From the NCBI RefSeq assembly GCF_000430585.1, contig NZ_AUMH01000013.1:1-64000 (forward strand): a DNA stretch of 64,000 nt, read 5' to 3'. Below, piece after piece: positions 14,276 to 23,128 of this stretch (positions within the stretch are counted from its first letter, which is position 1; every line of letters begins with the position of its first letter). The DNA is from Alicyclobacillus herbarius DSM 13609. Its GTDB lineage: Bacteria > Bacillota > Bacilli > Alicyclobacillales > Alicyclobacillaceae. The notes under the pieces are model-generated. The model was not told the DNA's origin, did no database searches, and saw nothing but the letters and a program-made list of their open reading frames with translations. The position numbers and the translations under genes are program-made.

Positions 14276-14381
14276 TATGATTCATAGGGAATACCCCGGG
14301 TTTTCCCAACCGTTCTCGGTCCGCAGAAGGTGTGGCCAGGCAAGTGAAAAACGCCCCAGGGCAATCGCCCTATGAATCATA
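14276..14381. repeat. 106-bp stretch bounded by a 14-bp perfect inverted repeat
   Basis: TATGATTCATAGGG (14276-14289) is exactly inverted at 14368-14381. There is no ORF inside. It could be a very small MITE-like insertion or a large hairpin between two genes. Confidence 0.5.
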
Positions 14382-14392
14382 AGTGTGTCGAT

Positions 14393-14710
14393 TTATCGAC
14401 TCTGATGCCCATTGCACGGGTGTGGCTGCGCTAGAACTCCGCTTGCTTCTTCCTCGCAGAGGAGGGACACCAGGGTGCGGCCGTTCCGGGTGGAAATGCA
14501 AAAACGCGCACCCGCTTGGGAGGTATAGACTCCCATTACGGGTTCCCCACTGGTTAGGGCCAAATCGTTTTCCATCTTTGCCACCTCGTCCAAATCACCC
14601 CAGTCGCCCCGAATGAATCGCGAAAACGCCCATACCAGGTCATCCGTTGTAATCTTATCATGTGTCAGGACGGCCCGTGTCCAACGTATCCGTCCAGTCG
14701 GGAACAGCAA
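14393..14710 (-). CDS. Small plasmid/phage-type protein with GDWGDLDE motif
   Basis: About 105 residues. The segment FSRFIRGDWGDLDEVAKMEN followed by DLALTSGEPVMGVY and a final strand is typical of a small uncharacterised family that is common on plasmids and integrated elements and often mislabelled as a restriction-enzyme subunit. Function unknown. The start TTG 14710 is chosen since GGAGGGG lies 6 nt upstream and the length then equals the family; GTG 14842 gives a longer reading without SD. The conserved part runs from about residue 30. Confidence 0.6.
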   Translation of the reverse strand: MLFPTGRIRWTRAVLTHDKITTDDLVWAFSRFIRGDWGDLDEVAKMENDLALTSGEPVMGVYTSQAGARFCISTRNGRTLVSLLCEEEASGVLAQPHPCNGHQSR

Positions 14711-14866
14711 CCTTACCCCTCCAACCCCTAGCAGTTCTACGCTTATCAGATAGGGATTCGCCGCGGGTTTTGGTTTCCCTGCCCGCAACCGCTCTGATTT
14801 GTATGGAATCGTCGGGGATTTTGTCCAAAGGATCCGTCCCACCGTGAGGAGTGGTAGACACTGCCG

Positions 14867-15304
14867 TTAAGCGGATGGGGTGATGTTATCGCCCGCAGCC
14901 AGCGCAGATTGATGGCGCGGTTGCAGCGCGATGACCGCCAGCGCCAGGCCGGTGATGAGTCCTATCATACTGACGACTTGCATCACCAAGCGAACGCCGA
15001 CGGCGTGGACCGCAAAGCCCGCGGCGAGGGTGAGGCCGACGTTGAGCGCCTGCTGCGAGCTGGTAAGCAAGTTTTGCACGCGTCCGGCGAGTTCGCGGGG
15101 CAGCGCGGCCTGCTGGAAGGTTGCAAAGCCCGATCCGCAGATGGAAAAGCACACGCCGAGCAAAATGAGATTGATGGTGGCCATAAGGAAGGACGTCGAA
15201 CACGCGTAGCTGAGATACGCGGCATTTGAAGGCCGAAGCGCCTGCGTCCGGGGCGGGTTCGCTCGATGTCCGGCGTTTCCGTCTGCATCTCCATCTGCGA
15301 TCAC
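14867..15304 (-). pseudogene. C-terminal fragment of an MFS transporter
   Basis: The reading frame holds only the last three or four helices of a major facilitator: INLILLGVCFSICGSGFATF, then PRELAGRVQNLLTSSQQALN, which is the usual loop before helix 11, and GLITGLALAVIAL. The 250-300 residues before this are missing and the acetolactate-synthase-like gene ends 15 nt upstream. A GTG at 15304 could start a 145-residue product, but a functional transporter is not possible. Confidence 0.7.
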
Positions 15305-15319
15305 CTACCCGATGGGGAT

Positions 15320-16894
15320 TTACCGCAATTGTACCTCAAGCAGGGTCAATCCGCCTTCCCGCAGCCAGCCGTCCAGCGCCCGCGTAAAGGATGCCGCGTC
15401 CGCTGCGCGTCGGTATGAAACGCCAAAGCTTTCAGCGTAGAGACGAAAGTCCGGGTTGTCAAAGGCCACGGCAGTGACCGCGAGGCCCGCGTCCTGCTGC
15501 TTGCGTTCAATCAGGCTGTAGCGCTTATCGTTGAACACAATCGCCAGGAAATCCGTGCCCAGGCGTTTGGCCGTCTCCAACTCCTGCGAGTTCATCAGGA
15601 AGCCGCCGTCCCCGGACAGGATGACGACGGGGGCGTCCGGGCAGGCGAGCCGGGCGGCCACTCCACCAGGAAGCGCCCCTCCCATCGCCGCCAAGCCGTT
15701 GAAGATGAGCGTCCGCCCGGCCTGCTTCGGCTGGTACCAGCGCGCCGTCCATACTTTGTGCAAACCCACGTCCGAGATGACGACGGCGTTCTCGGGCAGG
15801 CGTTCCGTCAGGGTCCACATCACATGATGCGCCAAGGCTTCGTTGGGGCTGGGCGGGTTGGACAACGCGTCCAGTCGGCGGGCACGAATAGCCAGGTGGG
15901 TATGTGGATCCGGACGGTGCCCGACCATATCGGCGAGGGCACGCAGGGTATAGCGCAGGTCGCCCACCAAATCCAGCTCGACGGGGAAGTGGGCGTCCGT
16001 CTCCGCCGGCACGTTGTGGATGTGCAGCACGCGTCGGCGCCCGTCCGCGTTCCAGGTGGCGGGATCATACTCAACCAGGTCAAACCCGATGGCGATGACC
16101 AGGTCCGCCTCGTGGAGTGGGCGCAGCCCGGTCGGATACGGCTTGCCGCCGACGGTGAACAGGTTGAGCGGGTGGGCAAACGGCAGAATCCCTTTGGCCA
16201 TGAACGTGTTGACGAGGGGGACGTTGGCCTCCTCCACCAGCTGCTGCACCTCGGCGGCGGCATGGTTGCGGATGACCCCGTTGCCGGCGAGGATGATGGG
16301 CCGCTCGGCGTTCATGATGAGCCGCGCCGCCTCGCGCAGACTGTAGCCGTCCGGGTACGGATCGGCAAAGCGGCCGATGGGCAAGGGCCTCCCCTCCACC
16401 TCGGCCCGGGCCACGTCTTCGGGCAGTTGCAGGTGAACGGCGCCAGGGTTATCCGAGGCGGCGAGGGAGAACGCCTTACGCACCACCTCGGGGATAATGC
16501 GGGGGGAGAGAATCTGCTGGTCGTACTTGGTGATACCTTTAAACAGTTGAATGGTGTCGACGTTTTGGTGCGACTCCTTATGCAAGCGCGTCCGCTCCGC
16601 TTGGCCGGTGATGGCGACCAGCGGAGAGCGGTCGAGGTGCGCGTTGGCGACGCCGGTGATGAGGTTGGTCGCGCCAGGCCCGAGCGTGGCCAGGCAGACG
16701 CCGGGGCGGCCGGTCAGGCGCCCGTACACATCAGCCATGAAGGCGGCCGCCTGTTCGTGGCGGGTCAGGATGAAACGGATGGAAGAACGGGTGAGCGAGT
16801 CCATCAAATCGATGTTTTCTTCGCCCGGGATGCCGAAGATGTATTCCACACCTTCCGCCTCCAGGCAACGGACAAGGAGATCGCTGGCTTTCAC
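15320..16894 (-). CDS. Thiamine-diphosphate enzyme, catabolic acetolactate synthase-like
   Basis: 524 residues with the three ThDP-enzyme domains. The catalytic Glu lies in TRHEQAAAFMADVYGRLTG (residue about 46). The central domain follows, and the ThDP-binding motif is GDGGFLMNSQELETAKRLG with the final FND. It is nearer to AlsS (FAD-independent type) than to IlvB, but no regulatory subunit or alsD gene lies beside it, so another 2-oxoacid substrate is possible. It starts at GTG 16894 behind AGGAGG. A LysR-type gene is divergent, as with alsR/alsS in Bacillus. Confidence 0.8.
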   Translation of the reverse strand: MKASDLLVRCLEAEGVEYIFGIPGEENIDLMDSLTRSSIRFILTRHEQAAAFMADVYGRLTGRPGVCLATLGPGATNLITGVANAHLDRSPLVAITGQAERTRLHKESHQNVDTIQLFKGITKYDQQILSPRIIPEVVRKAFSLAASDNPGAVHLQLPEDVARAEVEGRPLPIGRFADPYPDGYSLREAARLIMNAERPIILAGNGVIRNHAAAEVQQLVEEANVPLVNTFMAKGILPFAHPLNLFTVGGKPYPTGLRPLHEADLVIAIGFDLVEYDPATWNADGRRRVLHIHNVPAETDAHFPVELDLVGDLRYTLRALADMVGHRPDPHTHLAIRARRLDALSNPPSPNEALAHHVMWTLTERLPENAVVISDVGLHKVWTARWYQPKQAGRTLIFNGLAAMGGALPGGVAARLACPDAPVVILSGDGGFLMNSQELETAKRLGTDFLAIVFNDKRYSLIERKQQDAGLAVTAVAFDNPDFRLYAESFGVSYRRAADAASFTRALDGWLREGGLTLLEVQLR

Positions 16895-16963
16895 GGGTTG
16901 AACCTCCTGTAGTCGGGGTTTGCTGCCATAATCGTCTGCATTTATTGTACGCTGTTGCGACCG

Positions 16964-16991
16964 TTCGATAAAATATATCTATTCGATAGTA
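16964..16991. promoter_or_regulatory. Candidate LysR-type operator in the divergent region
   Basis: TTCGATA occurs at 16964-16970 and 16982-16988, the latter in the dyad CTAT-TCG-ATAG (16979-16989). It is placed in the short region between the acetolactate-synthase-like and LysR genes, as usual for autoregulated LysR pairs. The minus-strand -10 TACAAT for the synthase gene follows. Confidence 0.45.
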
Positions 16992-17044
16992 TCGTTCTTG
17001 ATTTGAGATGAAAGAACACTCGCCTCGGGACGGGAGGGAGTTTG

Positions 17045-18088
17045 TTGGACGTTCAACAGTTGCGCTACTTCGTCACGGCGGCCCGCCTCGGCCATGTCAC
17101 GCAGGCAGCGAGGCGCCTGCACGTGGCCCAGTCGGCGGTGAGTCGGCAGATTCACCTGCTGGAGGAGGAAGTGGGGTCACCCTTGTTTGTGCGCGAAGGC
17201 AAGGGGGTGCGGCTGTCTCCGTTTGGACAGCGTTTCCTGCCGCAGGCGGAGCGCATCTTGCGTCAGGTGGAGGCGGCGTACGAGGAGGCCCGCCGTTTTC
17301 ACGATCCGCACGCGGGCGTCATCCGGCTTGGTTTTCCGCACAGTGTCGGGGTGCATGTGGTCCCGCAGCTGTTGGCGGCGTATCGCCGGGTGGCGCCGGC
17401 GGTAACGTTTGACTTGGTGCAGGACAGGGTGCGGCGGCTGGTGGATGCGCTGCTTGAGGGGGCGCTTGATTTGGCCATTGTCGCGCCGTGGAAGCCGCTG
17501 TCCGGCGTGCCGGTGGAGGGGCGCCGGCTGTTCGAGGAGGAGCTGGTGGCGGTGCTGCCGCGGGACGCGCCGCTGACGCGGGGGACGGAGGAGGACGGGA
17601 CGGCGCTGGATGGAATGATGCAGCCAGGGGTGGCGGAGGATGTGGGGCCTTTTCGGGACGCTGCTCGGGCTGAGGCCGAAGATGCAGCGCCGCCTAGGGC
17701 CGCGGGCACTGCACCGGGGCGGGGCCTGCACCTGGCTGTGTTGGCGGAGCAGCCGTTCATCCTGTTTAAGCAAGGCTATACCCTGCGCGAGTTGGTCTGG
17801 CAGGCCTGTGTGGAGGCGGGGTTTGTCCCGCGCGTGGCGTTTGAGGCGGAGGAAACGGATACCATCCGCGCCTTTGTCCGCGCGGGTCTAGGGGTCAGTG
17901 TGCTGCCGCCTCTGGGCGCGGGGGTCGATGCGGGTGTCGTTGAGCGGCCGATAGTGAGTCCGCCCATCCGCCGCACGGTCGGCATCGTTTGGTGGAAACA
18001 GACAGAATTATCCGCTGCGGCGCGGGCGTTCGCGGAGTTTACGGTAGCGTGGATGGGGGAGCAGGATGGGCGAGCGGATCGAGCGTAG
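17045..18088 (+). CDS. LysR-family transcriptional regulator (AlsR-like position)
   Basis: 347 residues. The N-terminal HTH is complete (MDVQQLRYFVTAARLGHVTQ to RQIHLLEEEVG). The effector domain (residues 90-330) keeps the family strands around GVIRLGF and the late motifs PFILFKQGYTLRELV and RAFVRAGLGVSVLPP. Odd is a low-complexity insert of about 50 residues (residues about 180-230, rich in E, D, A, G) between the two half-domains. The start TTG 17045 has GGGAGGGAG upstream; TTG 17042 is equally possible. Probable regulator of the divergent synthase gene. Confidence 0.88.
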   Translation: MDVQQLRYFVTAARLGHVTQAARRLHVAQSAVSRQIHLLEEEVGSPLFVREGKGVRLSPFGQRFLPQAERILRQVEAAYEEARRFHDPHAGVIRLGFPHSVGVHVVPQLLAAYRRVAPAVTFDLVQDRVRRLVDALLEGALDLAIVAPWKPLSGVPVEGRRLFEEELVAVLPRDAPLTRGTEEDGTALDGMMQPGVAEDVGPFRDAARAEAEDAAPPRAAGTAPGRGLHLAVLAEQPFILFKQGYTLRELVWQACVEAGFVPRVAFEAEETDTIRAFVRAGLGVSVLPPLGAGVDAGVVERPIVSPPIRRTVGIVWWKQTELSAAARAFAEFTVAWMGEQDGRADRA

Positions 18089-18389
18089 TGGGGTAAGAAT
18101 GGCTGAGTCATGGCGATATAGGTAGTAACATCCCTACGTCTGTTGCGTGCCCGTCCGCCATGCGAATAAATCCGTGCCAGTTCATACACGGCACACTCTT
18201 TCTGCTATAGGTTCCGCGGCTCGCGCCGATTCCAGGTTCCACGGTCTGCGTAGAAAAGGGAACATCGATTTTGAACGGTTTCACGATCCTGGATGTGCAG
18301 GAATCTATTGGGCCGATAACGAACTCCTCCTAGGCATTGCATGTCAACCGTATTCGACAAATTTCCCGACGGACGGTGAGTGAGCGAGT
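18089..18389. other. Intergenic stretch without a recognised gene
   Basis: About 300 bases. It contains short open frames only, without SD. No terminator hairpin with T-run was seen. Confidence 0.4.
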
Positions 18390-18935
18390 ATGACGAAACG
18401 GAACAGTACCAGCGTGTCTGCGAGGTCTGTCAGCAGGGTACCGAGTCAACGCGCGAATGTGTGGCAACTGAAAGTGACGCAGAGCGATTGGCAGGCTCGG
18501 GTACGGGGATACCCCTACCGCGTAATCGAAATGTTGGGCTCTCAGAGTCTCGCAGAACTGGCTGCCGCGATTCTCGACAGCTTTGAATTTGAGCACGATC
18601 ACGCTTACGGCTTCTACGACAACTTGAAAAGTTGGACGAGATCTACGCAAAAGTACGAGTTGTTCGCGGATGACGAGGAAAGCATGCTAGATCCGTTGTT
18701 CGACCAGGACGCCCTCAGTGTCCACGACACCAAAATATCCAGTGTCTTTCGCGAACCGAAGCAAAAGATGCTCTTTCTCTTCGATTATGGGGACGAGCAC
18801 CGTTTCATCGTCCAGTTCCTTGGGACCGTTCCGGACGATGGTGAGTCCGTTTATCCCATCGTCGTGAAGTCGGTTGGCGATCCGTTGCCGCAATATCCAG
18901 ATTGGGAGGATGAGGAGGATGAATGGAAGCCATGA
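18390..18935 (+). CDS. Plasmid pRiA4b ORF-3-like protein
   Basis: 181 residues. The family core (residues about 25-170) shows VWQLKVTQSDWQ, then SLAELAAAILDSFEFEHDHA, KMLFLFDYGDEHRFIVQFLG and the acidic end PDWEDEEDEWKP. Members are frequent near transposons and plasmid genes (also called IS1096 TnpR-type); their function is unknown. The SD is weak (GTGAGTGAG). It overlaps the following acetyltransferase gene by 13 nt, so both are probably translated together. Confidence 0.75.
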   Translation: MTKRNSTSVSARSVSRVPSQRANVWQLKVTQSDWQARVRGYPYRVIEMLGSQSLAELAAAILDSFEFEHDHAYGFYDNLKSWTRSTQKYELFADDEESMLDPLFDQDALSVHDTKISSVFREPKQKMLFLFDYGDEHRFIVQFLGTVPDDGESVYPIVVKSVGDPLPQYPDWEDEEDEWKP

Positions 18936-19441
18936 TTCGGCAGGCGCAGGCGGAGGATTTGCAGGACATATTGGACATTTACAATGACGCGATTGTCAAC
19001 ACCACGGCGGTCTATGATTACGCCCCGCGTACGCTGGAGAAACAGCGGGAATGGTACGAGCAAAAGGTTCAGGCGGGGTGGCCGGTGCTGGTGTTTGACG
19101 ACGGCGGCATCGCGGGCTTTGCCACGTATGGCCCGTTTCGGGCTAGGCCGGCTTACAAGTACACAGTGGAACATTCGGTCTATGTACATAAAGACTGGCG
19201 TCACCGCGGGATTGCCAAGGCCTTGCTGGAGGTGTTGATACGAGTCGCCGATGAAGCGGGGTACAAAACCCTCATCGCGGGAATTGACTCCGAGAACTTG
19301 GCCAGCATTCGCTTGCATGAATCGCTTGGCTTCACACTGTGTGGCACCCTGCGCAATGTGGGCTTCAAGTTTGGGCGTTGGTTAGACCTGCAGTTTTATC
19401 AGCTGAATTTGCAGGGCCCGGAGAATCCGACAGAAGGCTGA
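18923..19441 (+). CDS. GNAT-family N-acetyltransferase, phosphinothricin-acetyltransferase type
   Basis: 172 residues. It starts with the PAT-like MIRQAQAEDLQDILDIYND and has a long substrate loop, motif A VHKDWRHRGIAKALLEVLI (residues about 92-110) and the closing GFKFGRWLDLQFYQL, the signature of the Pat/MddA (methionine sulfoximine) group. Likely substrates are phosphinothricin-like amino acids or their natural analogues. The ATG at 18923 lies 4 nt after AGGAGG; the ATG at 18932 is an alternative. Confidence 0.88.
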   Translation: MEAMIRQAQAEDLQDILDIYNDAIVNTTAVYDYAPRTLEKQREWYEQKVQAGWPVLVFDDGGIAGFATYGPFRARPAYKYTVEHSVYVHKDWRHRGIAKALLEVLIRVADEAGYKTLIAGIDSENLASIRLHESLGFTLCGTLRNVGFKFGRWLDLQFYQLNLQGPENPTEG

Positions 19442-19477
19442 TGACACATAGGCGAGGGCAGTGAACCAGTGAAGGAC

Positions 19478-20044
19478 TTACTCCAGACCGGCGAACACCG
19501 TGCTGACGTCCACAGACAGGTCCGGAAACCGGGTTGGGCTCACGGATTCGCCCGGCTTGTATTCTGCGGTCCAGCGTAGCGTTTGTCCATCATGCAGGTA
19601 GACGTTGATGATTTTTTCATCCGGCTCGACAATCCAGTACTCGGGCACGCGCATGCGCTGATATAGGTTCAACTTGCGGATTAAGTCTTGGGCCGCCGTG
19701 GACGGGGACAGAACTTCAATCACCCACACCGGTACACCCACAATTCGCTTATCACGTCCGTATTCGCCACACATGACGAATAAGTCGGGCTGGACAACGT
19801 GTCGGGTTTGCAGGCTCGGTTCAAAGCAAAGGTCCATCGGGGCGATGTATGCTTGGCAATTCGTATCGCGTAGATGGCTTCCGATTTCTAGAAACAGCTG
19901 CCCGAGAACGAGTTGGTGCTCGGGGGTCGGACTGGCCATCAGGTATGGCACCCCATCGACCAATTCCCATCGATCCGGTCCGTTCCACGTTAAATAATCG
20001 GCATACGTGTAGCGAATTGTACGGTCCCGTTCGGGTTTCGCCAT
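19478..20044 (-). CDS. Uma2-family (DUF820) restriction-endonuclease-fold protein
   Basis: 188 residues. The PD-(D/E)XK-like core is visible: [32 protein letters not shown], then [10 protein letters not shown] (Asp), [20 protein letters not shown] (E...K) and [14 protein letters not shown]. Uma2 proteins are abundant in cyanobacteria and in mobile regions of other phyla; activity is assumed nuclease-like but untested. The start is ATG 20044 with AAAGGG upstream rather than GTG 20053. It stands alone. Confidence 0.85.
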   Translation of the reverse strand: MAKPERDRTIRYTYADYLTWNGPDRWELVDGVPYLMASPTPEHQLVLGQLFLEIGSHLRDTNCQAYIAPMDLCFEPSLQTRHVVQPDLFVMCGEYGRDKRIVGVPVWVIEVLSPSTAAQDLIRKLNLYQRMRVPEYWIVEPDEKIINVYLHDGQTLRWTAEYKPGESVSPTRFPDLSVDVSTVFAGLE

Positions 20045-20148
20045 AGTATTCACCCTTTCGCCGATGGGTCTTCTGAATATCAGTATACCTCTCCGAGGCG
20101 CGGACAGAAGGAAAACGCACGCTGGAAAACGAACGGCTTTTCGAGGCC

Positions 20149-20799
20149 TTACACGTTTGTTCCCAACTGCACCGTACGCGTACAGGCCGCAACCACGGCC
20201 GGATCGTGCGTGGCGATGACGATGGTTTTGCCGGCGCGGTTCAGGCTCTTGAGGATTTCCAAAGTGGCGTCCCGGTTGTCGGCGTCCAGTGAGCCTGTGG
20301 GTTCATCGGCGAGAATGAGGTCGCAGGGTTTCAGCAGAATTCGTGCCAGCGCCACTCTCTGCTGCTCCCCGCCGGAAAGTTCATAGACCTTGCTGTGGAG
20401 CGGAATCTGCAGCCCGACCTGCGCAAGCGCAGACTCTTTGAGCCTCTGTTTCTCTTTCCTGGGTTTCCTGGCGTACAAGAGCGGAATTTCGAGATTCGCG
20501 TCCACGCTCGCCTCATCTATCAAAGCGTAGTTCTGAAACAGGTAGCCGATGCGGGTCCGTAACAGGCGACTGGCATGACGGGAACCCACTGGTGGGCTTT
20601 GTTCACCAAACAACTTCACTAGACCCTTATCCGGTTTCTCCAGTAATCCCATGAGATTTAATACCGTGGTCTTTCCGGCTCCGCTCTTGCCCGTGATGGC
20701 CGTCATTTCCCCTTCTGCGATGGTCAGACTGTAATCATCCAGTACGGCACGGCTGCCGTAGTATTTGTGAACACGAACGAGTTCGCAAACAGGTTTCAT
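20149..20799 (-). CDS. ABC transporter ATP-binding protein, lactococcin 972-type exporter
   Basis: 216 residues. Walker A is [15 protein letters not shown] (residues about 38-52), Q-loop [13 protein letters not shown], signature [18 protein letters not shown] (residues about 140-157), Walker [14 protein letters not shown], and H-loop IATHD. Small ATPases of this kind pair with the large membrane protein encoded just upstream (4-nt gap) in the putative bacteriocin-export systems of the lactococcin 972 group. Last gene of the five-gene row. Confidence 0.85.
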   Translation of the reverse strand: MKPVCELVRVHKYYGSRAVLDDYSLTIAEGEMTAITGKSGAGKTTVLNLMGLLEKPDKGLVKLFGEQSPPVGSRHASRLLRTRIGYLFQNYALIDEASVDANLEIPLLYARKPRKEKQRLKESALAQVGLQIPLHSKVYELSGGEQQRVALARILLKPCDLILADEPTGSLDADNRDATLEILKSLNRAGKTIVIATHDPAVVAACTRTVQLGTNV

Positions 20800-20803
20800 G
20801 TTA

Positions 20804-23095
20804 TCAAGTCCCTTCTTTCAAGCCCTGGGCGATGTTTTGCCGCTCCATGCGAATTAACATCCCTAGCGAAGCAATCAGCTCGATGCCGATGAGTATAGCC
20901 AGGACAACCACGATTGGAACGATTGCAGCGACACTCACTCGGTTCACCCCGGACGATCCGTTTGAAATCGCTCCCCAGGCCAACATCAAGCTGACGAGGG
21001 ACTGTCCTAACCAGGAGCAGGAAAACAACAGGAGATACTCCTTGTACGTGCGGACGAACCCGGTTCCGAACAAGCGGCGCACGAGGAACTGTCGACCGTA
21101 TTTCGTAAAGAAAATCACCAAGTTTTGCGCAACAAGAAAGAACGAACTGACCAGCAGGCCAAGGACAACGAGGAGTAGTACGTTCATCTCAACCTGGAGT
21201 CGGTAAATGCTCAACTGGATGGCCTGGTTGATGTCTACGAGACTCCGCAGTCGGTCATCCAGGCGTAGCTGGTGCAGTTTGGGCTCCAGGCTTTTTAAGG
21301 TCAGAGTCGGATTCCCTTGGATAAGCGGGACCTTGAGCGGGGAGGATTCGGTCCCATCGACGTAACCTAACCCATCCGTCGAGACGGTGTTTTTCAGTGT
21401 AGCCACTTGAATGATGGGATCGACGATCTCGTTGTGCTCCTGCGGGAAGACTTCCGGATCGAAACTGAAGATTTTCTGGTTGTTAGCCAACCAGACGATG
21501 CGAATCGCCTGATGCTTAACACGATAGGGAACAGGGAACGGCTTCTCGGCCTGATGGCTCGCCTGTCTCTCGCTTCGGAAATAGGCGAGAATGTTGTCCT
21601 GTTGGCTCCGGTATTTTTCCGGAACGAGCAAAATCCAATCGCTTGTCTGATCAGATATTCGCACGGGCTTACGATGCACGTCGTAGATTAGGAAACGGCG
21701 CAGGTAGTTGGGGTTAACCGTGATGGAACGGATAAAGCCGGGCGGCTCGGGCAAGCGCAGGACAGATTCCTCATACTCCTCCGCATTGATAAAGAGAGCT
21801 CCGCGTTGATTCAGGTAGGGATACAGCCATTGCGTCTCGACGTATTGGGCGCTGTCGTCTCCTTGGGCGGTGCCAAGGAAGTCATGTCCGACCGACATCG
21901 GATAGAATATACCGTAGCCACTCGCTTTTGGATTCGCTTGCCAACTGGAGAGCAGCGCCTGTTGGGAGCGGCGTAGCGCGTATTGATTCCAGGTGGAGAA
22001 GATTAAGAGAACCAAGGCGATGGACCAGCCCGCCTTCACTAAAGTATTCAAAACCAACACGCTGGTCGTGTGCTTGCGTTTTTTAATCGCATCGCTGATG
22101 CGGATTCTCGCGATGTACAGATAGGCAATGAGCGACGTTGCTGCAATCAGGGCATACATTTCGCATTGCGTGAGGATAATCTGGGCCAGAAATTGCACGG
22201 TGGTACCTGGAACTGCGAGGCCCGCCAACAAGCAGGCTGCCGATAAAATCAAGAAACAAAGTAAGACAAACCGTCCAACCAGAAGAAACCATATCCGGGC
22301 GTTCGATATTCCATGCATCTTCATGATGCCGATCCGTTTCGCGGCGTGAAAGCCGTAGTATATCAGCAGAATAACTGTGATAAACATGACCAGGAATCGA
22401 ATCTCTTGGACATAATGCAACAAGCCGTAACCAGGTGTGCCGAATCCGCTCGGTCTGCTTACCGGTGCTTCTCCTGCAATGAAATCCCGCGCGGTGTACG
22501 GATGCGTTAGACGGCCATGAAAACGATGGTTCACCTCGGCCGCGAGTTGGTTGACAAACCTCTCATATTCACTCTGGGTTGCGGCTTCGACTGAAAACTG
22601 CCCAGCTAGCGGCAGGTAGGCTTCTGCCTCCCACAGCGGACGAATCTCGATGAGTACCGAGCCGCTGAACGTTTTTAAGGTTCCCACTTGATGCGCGTTG
22701 CCGGTGTGGGCAGAGGAGATAAACGCCTCGCCTTGCTCAGTTTCCGTTGAGGTTAGAAAACGGCCGCTTTCCAGGGTATAACTGGCGTAAAGGTTAGAGG
22801 GACCGGTAAGCAAGACATATTGGGTGACTTCCGGCTGATTCTGCCTAGTATAGCCGATACTGATGCGAAACAGGTTGACGCGAGACCGCTTGGCCGCTCG
22901 AACCAACAAGGGATAAACTTCTCGCCAACTGTTGGGGGAAGAGAAGAGAGGTGCGTCTGGAATCCAGAGTGGCCGGCTGATGCCAAGGTCTGCATTCTCC
23001 GCCTTTTCTATGGCGGACTGCTGAACTTGGGAGTACGTGAGTGCAAATGAAAATGCTGACGCGAGTAGAAAAAATAAGGCAAGGAGTTTTTTCAA
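20804..23095 (-). CDS. Bacteriocin-associated integral membrane protein (DUF1430 / bact_immun_7tm)
   Basis: 763 residues with FtsX/MacB-like layout. There is an N-terminal signal-anchor (LLALFFLLASAFSFAL), a large outside domain (residues about 30-225), four helices near 230-380 (VMFITVILLIYYGFHAAKRI, GRFVLLCFLILSAACLLAGL), a second outside domain (residues about 390-635) and a C-terminal helix bundle (MNVLLLVVLGLLVSSFFL, IVPIVVVLAILIGIELIASL). This layout with the adjacent ATPase is that of the lactococcin 972-type immunity/transport protein. The TTG start at 23095 has GGGAG about 11 nt upstream. The family assignment is from layout and context. Confidence 0.72.
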   Translation of the reverse strand: MKKLLALFFLLASAFSFALTYSQVQQSAIEKAENADLGISRPLWIPDAPLFSSPNSWREVYPLLVRAAKRSRVNLFRISIGYTRQNQPEVTQYVLLTGPSNLYASYTLESGRFLTSTETEQGEAFISSAHTGNAHQVGTLKTFSGSVLIEIRPLWEAEAYLPLAGQFSVEAATQSEYERFVNQLAAEVNHRFHGRLTHPYTARDFIAGEAPVSRPSGFGTPGYGLLHYVQEIRFLVMFITVILLIYYGFHAAKRIGIMKMHGISNARIWFLLVGRFVLLCFLILSAACLLAGLAVPGTTVQFLAQIILTQCEMYALIAATSLIAYLYIARIRISDAIKKRKHTTSVLVLNTLVKAGWSIALVLLIFSTWNQYALRRSQQALLSSWQANPKASGYGIFYPMSVGHDFLGTAQGDDSAQYVETQWLYPYLNQRGALFINAEEYEESVLRLPEPPGFIRSITVNPNYLRRFLIYDVHRKPVRISDQTSDWILLVPEKYRSQQDNILAYFRSERQASHQAEKPFPVPYRVKHQAIRIVWLANNQKIFSFDPEVFPQEHNEIVDPIIQVATLKNTVSTDGLGYVDGTESSPLKVPLIQGNPTLTLKSLEPKLHQLRLDDRLRSLVDINQAIQLSIYRLQVEMNVLLLVVLGLLVSSFFLVAQNLVIFFTKYGRQFLVRRLFGTGFVRTYKEYLLLFSCSWLGQSLVSLMLAWGAISNGSSGVNRVSVAAIVPIVVVLAILIGIELIASLGMLIRMERQNIAQGLKEGT

Positions 23096-23128
23096 AATGC
23101 TTTCGTCTCCCTTATTGGGCGAATGAAA

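Noticed and set aside
15758..16912. 384-codon open frame on the + strand opposite the acetolactate-synthase-like gene
   Set aside because: It lies exactly over a clear ThDP enzyme, is rich in G, R and V as in GC-rich antisense frames, and shows no domain.
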